Shown piece after piece: positions 14,250 to 17,495 of a stretch of 17,495 bases of DNA (its first letter is position 1; the number at the start of each line of letters is the position of its first letter). A model generated the notes under the pieces. It saw only the letters and a program-made list of their open reading frames with translations. It searched no databases and was not told the origin of the DNA. Source of the DNA: Bacteroidia bacterium (GTDB taxonomy: Bacteria > Bacteroidota > Bacteroidia > B-17B0 > Aurantibacillaceae); contig JAOABO010000012.1 in the NCBI GenBank assembly GCA_026418315.1, positions 1 through 17,495 of the forward strand, written 5' to 3'. Both the position numbers and the translations under genes were made by a program.

Positions 14250-16046
14250 ATGCCACCTTTGCCTGATGATACCCTACTGGAAGTTAATAACCTAAATGTT
14301 ATTTTTCATCAAAACGGAGTTTTCAATCAGGCAGTCAAAGAAGTTTCTTTTAAAATTAAAAAGGGCGAAATTATTGGCATAGTAGGAGAAAGTGGATCAG
14401 GAAAAACAGTAACTTGTCTTTCTATTATGCGGCTTATACCCTCTCCGCCGGGTAAAATATCCGGAGGGCAAATGTTGTTTCGTAAAAAAGATAATACAGT
14501 TATTAATATTAATGCTATTCCATCGGAAGAGATGAGAAAAATTCGGGGGAATGAGATAAGTATGATTTTTCAGGAACCCATGACTTCTCTTAATCCGGTA
14601 ATGAAATGTGGAGAACAAATTACTGAAGCTATATTGCTTCACAAAAAAGTTTCTTACCAAGAAGCCAAAAAGCAAACCATTGAACTCTTTGATATTGTAA
14701 ACTTACCGGAACCTCAAACGGTTTTTGATAAATATCCGCATCAGCTTTCCGGAGGGCAAAAACAAAGGGTGATGATTGCAATGGCTATGAGTTGCAATCC
14801 CTCTCTTATCATTGCCGATGAACCCACTACCGCCCTTGATGTTACCATTCAAAAAGGGATTCTGGAACAATTGAAAAAATTAAGAAACGACTTTAACACC
14901 AGTGTTATATTTATTTCTCACGACTTATCTGTTATAGCTGAAATTGCTGATAAAGTAATTGTCATGCTGAACGGAAGTGTTGTTGAAAAAGGAGATATCA
15001 ATGATATTTTTAATAACCCTCAGCACCCCTATACCAAGGGATTGCTTGCGTGTCGCCCACCACTTAATAAGCGATTGAAAGTATTACCCGTTGTTTCTGA
15101 TTTTATGGAAATAACCGAAACAGGAGACATTGTTGAAAAGTCAAACGCATCAATCAAAGAGATTATCCAAAAAAATACAGTTACAGCACAAGAAAGAGCA
15201 GAGCATTTACAAACCATCTATCAAAGAGATAAAATACTGCAAGTAAAAAATGTACATACATGGTTCCCTATTGACAAATCTATTTTTGGAAAAAACAAAC
15301 AATGGTTTAAAGCAGTCAATGGAGTTACATTTGATGTATATGAGGGCGAAACACTTGGATTGGTAGGTGAAAGTGGCTGCGGTAAAACCACATTAGGCAG
15401 GACGATATTAAAATTAGTTCAGGCAAAAGAAGGACAAGTATTGTACCGTAATGAAGAAATTTTACGCTTAAAAGAAAAGGATTTCAGGCCGTTGAGAAAA
15501 GACCTGCAAATTATTTTTCAAGATCCCTATTCTTCTTTAAATCCCCGTATTTCCATTGGCGAATCAATTATTGAACCAATGGAAGTGTTCAATATAGGAA
15601 AAAATAAATCTGAAAGAAAAGACATAGCCATTCATCTCTTAAAAAGAGTTGGGCTAAAAGAAAGTCATTTTAATCGATTTCCTCATGAGTTCAGTGGCGG
15701 ACAAAGACAAAGAATCTGCATTGCCCGAACACTTTCTGTACAACCCAAATTCATCATTTGCGACGAAAGTGTAAGTGCTTTAGATGTTAGTGTACAGGCA
15801 CAAATTCTTAATTTATTGAACGAATTAAAAAAAGAATTTAAACTTACCTACATATTTATTTCTCACGACCTTAGTGTGGTAAGATTTATGAGCGATAGAA
15901 TAGCAGTAATGAATAAAGGAACCATTGAAGAAATTGGCGATTCAGATCAGATTTATTTTAACCCACAATCAGAATATACAAAAAATCTAATTAATTCTAT
16001 ACCAAAAGGCAATACAAATGCCCGGCTCAATGGGCATGTTCTTTAA
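14250..16046 (+). CDS. Oligopeptide/dipeptide-type ABC transporter ATPase with two fused nucleotide-binding domains
   Basis: This 598-residue cytosolic protein contains two complete ABC ATPase domains, the arrangement of YejF and GsiA, equivalent to DppD plus DppF. Domain 1 has Walker A GESGSGKT (46-53), signature LSGGQ (166-170) and Walker B ADEPTTALD with D190-E191. Domain 2 has Walker A GESGCGKT from G373, signature FSGGQ (481-485) and Walker B CDESVSALD with D505-E506. After domain 1 the segment NPQHPYTKGLLACRPPLNKR is the peptide-transporter C-terminal extension (oligo_HPY). Both sites look active. It should power import of peptides or related solutes through two permeases and a binding protein, none of which lie in this window. 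The 2H phosphoesterase gene starts 8 bases after its stop, which suggests one transcript. No convincing promoter was found upstream. Confidence 0.93.
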   Translation: MPPLPDDTLLEVNNLNVIFHQNGVFNQAVKEVSFKIKKGEIIGIVGESGSGKTVTCLSIMRLIPSPPGKISGGQMLFRKKDNTVININAIPSEEMRKIRGNEISMIFQEPMTSLNPVMKCGEQITEAILLHKKVSYQEAKKQTIELFDIVNLPEPQTVFDKYPHQLSGGQKQRVMIAMAMSCNPSLIIADEPTTALDVTIQKGILEQLKKLRNDFNTSVIFISHDLSVIAEIADKVIVMLNGSVVEKGDINDIFNNPQHPYTKGLLACRPPLNKRLKVLPVVSDFMEITETGDIVEKSNASIKEIIQKNTVTAQERAEHLQTIYQRDKILQVKNVHTWFPIDKSIFGKNKQWFKAVNGVTFDVYEGETLGLVGESGCGKTTLGRTILKLVQAKEGQVLYRNEEILRLKEKDFRPLRKDLQIIFQDPYSSLNPRISIGESIIEPMEVFNIGKNKSERKDIAIHLLKRVGLKESHFNRFPHEFSGGQRQRICIARTLSVQPKFIICDESVSALDVSVQAQILNLLNELKKEFKLTYIFISHDLSVVRFMSDRIAVMNKGTIEEIGDSDQIYFNPQSEYTKNLINSIPKGNTNARLNGHVL

Positions 16047-16054
16047 AAAACTTT

Positions 16055-16612
16055 TTGTTGAAAAAAGCTTTTGTGTCAGAAACTTCACTGTATTTCATAG
16101 CTCTTATTCCTCCTAAAAATGTTTTTGAAACTATTCATACCATCAAATTGTATGTTTCAGAAAAATACCACTGTAAGCAAGCTTTGAAGTCGCCGCCCCA
16201 CATTACTTTAGAGCCGCCATTTTCTTTCCCCTTAAAAAAAGAGGAATATCTGATTAAAAAAGTAAAACAGATTAATTCACAACTGAATTTATCAAATATT
16301 ACCATAGAACTATCTGATTATGATATATTCTTACCGCGTGTAATTTTTATTAATGTGCGCAATACAGATGCCCTAACTCATTTGTATAACACTGTTCATT
16401 ATTTTGTCAAAACCGAATTGAATATTGTAAAAGATTTACCGCCAAGGCTATTTCATCCTCATATTACGGTTGCCTTCAGAGATGTCAAAAAACAACAAGT
16501 TCCATTGATTGTACAGGACCTTAAAAATAACTATCCCATTCAAGAGTCATTTACTATTCAGCTTATTTCGCTGCTTAAGCATAATGGTAAGGAATGGGAT
16601 ATTATTCTATAA
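16055..16612 (+). CDS. 2H phosphoesterase, 2'-5' RNA ligase / LigT-like family
   Basis: This protein of about 185 residues carries the two HxTx motifs that define 2H phosphoesterases: H49-I-T-L in PPHITLEPPFSF and H136-I-T-V in HPHITVAF. Spacing of the pair and length fit the 2'-5' RNA ligase-like branch (ThpR/LigT, YjcG), whose members open or form 2',3'-cyclic or 2'-5' phosphodiester links in RNA or nucleotides. The real substrate in this branch is often unknown. There is no in-frame ATG near the beginning. The available starts are TTG at 16055, TTG at 16058 or GTG at 16073, and the family's first strand (LYFIALIPP) follows at residue 12. The gene sits 8 bases after the ABC ATPase stop, so its translation is probably coupled to that gene. 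This pairing has no obvious functional explanation. Confidence 0.85.
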   Translation: MLKKAFVSETSLYFIALIPPKNVFETIHTIKLYVSEKYHCKQALKSPPHITLEPPFSFPLKKEEYLIKKVKQINSQLNLSNITIELSDYDIFLPRVIFINVRNTDALTHLYNTVHYFVKTELNIVKDLPPRLFHPHITVAFRDVKKQQVPLIVQDLKNNYPIQESFTIQLISLLKHNGKEWDIIL

Positions 16613-16639
16613 AGGTATTTTAAAATATCAATTACCTTT
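16611..16639. repeat. Inverted repeat across the dehydrogenase promoter
   Basis: AAAGGTA (16611-16617) and TACCTTT (16633-16639) are perfect 7-base inverted arms around a 15-base spacer. The spacer overlaps a second palindrome, ATTTTAAAAT (16617-16626). The right arm lies inside the -7 box and the left arm falls about where a -33 element would be. It could be an operator or, in RNA, a weak hairpin after the 2H gene stop. Confidence 0.5.
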
Positions 16640-16641
16640 GC
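16633..16641 (+). promoter_or_regulatory. -7 box for the 3-hydroxyacyl-CoA dehydrogenase gene
   Basis: TACCTTTGC matches the full TAnnTTTGC consensus and ends 22 bases before the ATG at 16664. No TTG is seen at the -33 position, which is occupied by the left arm of an inverted repeat. Confidence 0.6.
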
Positions 16642-16663
16642 ACATCATTATTAATATATACTT

Positions 16664-17495
16664 ATGAAAAATATAGTTGTAATGGGTTCAGGAACAATGG
16701 GTACTGGTATTGCACAGGTTGCCGCTATGCATTTATGCCATGTATTCATTTATGATATTTCAGAAAAATCTCTGCAAAAATCAAAAGAAACAATTGCTAA
16801 CACGCTATCTACCTTAGTTCAAAAAAATAAAATTACCGAAGAACAAAAGAGCACCTACCTTCAGCATATACAATATGTTTCATCTTTCAATCATATTCAT
16901 AATGCGGATTTAGTCATTGAAGCTATTATAGAAAATTTAGATGCAAAAAAATCTCTTTTTCAGGAAGTAGAAAAGTTTGTGTCTTCTCAATGTGTTATTG
17001 CTACCAACACCTCTTCTTTGTCCGTACATTCTTTATTAAAAGGGCTATCGTATCCAGAAAGGTTTCTTGGCATTCATTTTTTTAATCCTGCACCCCTTAT
17101 GCCTTTGGTAGAAATTATTCCTACTATACTTACTCAGCAAAGTGTATTACAACAATCTATAGAATTGATTAAAAGCTGGAATAAAATTCCAGTAATTGCT
17201 AAAGACACACCCGGATTTATTGTTAATAGGATAGCGCGGCCTTTTTATAGCGAAGCACTTCGTATATATGAAGAATCTATTGCAGATATTCCAACAATTG
17301 ACTGGGTAATGAAAAATATCGGCGGCTTTAAAATGGGACCTTTTGAACTTATGGATTTGATAGGTCATGATGTCAATTATGTTGTAACCGAAACGGTATG
17401 GACACAAATGTATTATGACCCCAAATATAAACCGGCTATTACACAAAAACGTCTTTTGGAAGCTGGATTACTTGGCAAAAAAACGGGTCGTGGGT
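16664..17495 (+). CDS. 3-hydroxyacyl-CoA dehydrogenase (3' end outside window)
   Basis: The frame is open from ATG 16664 to the end of the window, giving 277 residues of an enzyme that usually has 280-390. It oxidises 3-hydroxyacyl-CoA to 3-oxoacyl-CoA with NAD+ (the reverse reaction with NADPH occurs in butyrate-type pathways), a beta-oxidation or related cytosolic step. The NAD-binding site is GSGTMGTGIA (G8, G10, G13), and an Asp closes the second strand (YDIS). Further landmarks are ADLVIEAIIENL, ATNTSSLSV, the catalytic His H138 in GIHFFNPAPLMPLVEII and DTPGFIVNR before the C-terminal domain (MGPFELMDLIGHDVN). LEAGLLGKKTGRG near the cut is the usual end of the second domain. It resembles PaaH/FadB2/Hbd; I cannot choose among these. 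It has its own promoter, separate from the ABC/2H genes. Confidence 0.92.
   Translation, partial: MKNIVVMGSGTMGTGIAQVAAMHLCHVFIYDISEKSLQKSKETIANTLSTLVQKNKITEEQKSTYLQHIQYVSSFNHIHNADLVIEAIIENLDAKKSLFQEVEKFVSSQCVIATNTSSLSVHSLLKGLSYPERFLGIHFFNPAPLMPLVEIIPTILTQQSVLQQSIELIKSWNKIPVIAKDTPGFIVNRIARPFYSEALRIYEESIADIPTIDWVMKNIGGFKMGPFELMDLIGHDVNYVVTETVWTQMYYDPKYKPAITQKRLLEAGLLGKKTGRG

Noticed and set aside
17147..17446. Minus-strand frame within the 3-hydroxyacyl-CoA dehydrogenase
   Set aside because: It is antisense to a continuous, motif-rich dehydrogenase frame and has no recognisable features.

Overview
This 17.5 kb stretch looks like ordinary chromosome of a low-GC member of the Bacteroidota, most likely in the Chitinophagales/Sphingobacteriales range. 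Four lines of evidence support that. The start of the window holds the C-terminal part of a FecA-like TonB-dependent receptor. Three predicted exported proteins end in (or appear to end in) type IX secretion (T9SS) type A sorting domains. Many genes carry the Bacteroidota-type -7 promoter box TAnnTTTG instead of a sigma70 -10 box, with little Shine-Dalgarno signal. The LpxH-type enzyme for lipid A synthesis indicates a Gram-negative envelope. I see no rRNA, tRNA, CRISPR array, insertion sequence, integrase or phage gene, and base composition looks even throughout.

Layout. Positions 1-989 (+) are the 3' part of the receptor gene. Positions 1218-4326 (-) hold three genes read in the order OmpA-domain protein, nucleoside phosphorylase of the uridine phosphorylase family, and SirB1-like transglutaminase-fold protein. 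Positions 4517-9329 hold two T9SS-exported proteases on the + strand (an M43 zinc metalloprotease and an S8 subtilase, both 704 residues). Between them, on the - strand, is a small two-helix membrane protein with a Cys/His/Met-rich and acidic tail. Positions 9316-12408 (-) are aspS followed closely by a MATE efflux gene. Positions 12540-14188 (+) hold lpxH and a secreted Ig-like protein that I cannot name. Positions 14250-16612 (+) hold a fused two-domain oligopeptide-type ABC ATPase and a 2H phosphoesterase (2'-5' RNA ligase family) that starts with TTG. From 16664 (+) a 3-hydroxyacyl-CoA dehydrogenase runs off the end.

How the genes fit together. Most are housekeeping or envelope genes: lipid A synthesis, aspartyl-tRNA charging, nucleoside salvage, beta-oxidation, peptide or oligopeptide import, and iron-complex uptake. 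The most coherent theme is the surface or secreted layer: TonB receptor, OmpA protein, two T9SS proteases and a secreted Ig-like protein. I found no convincing complete new defence or biosynthetic system. The objects most worth a second look are the Cys/Met/His-rich membrane protein at 6700-7098, the unrecognised secreted protein at 13379-14188, and several regulatory symmetries: mirrored promoters between aspS and lpxH, and an inverted repeat across the dehydrogenase promoter.
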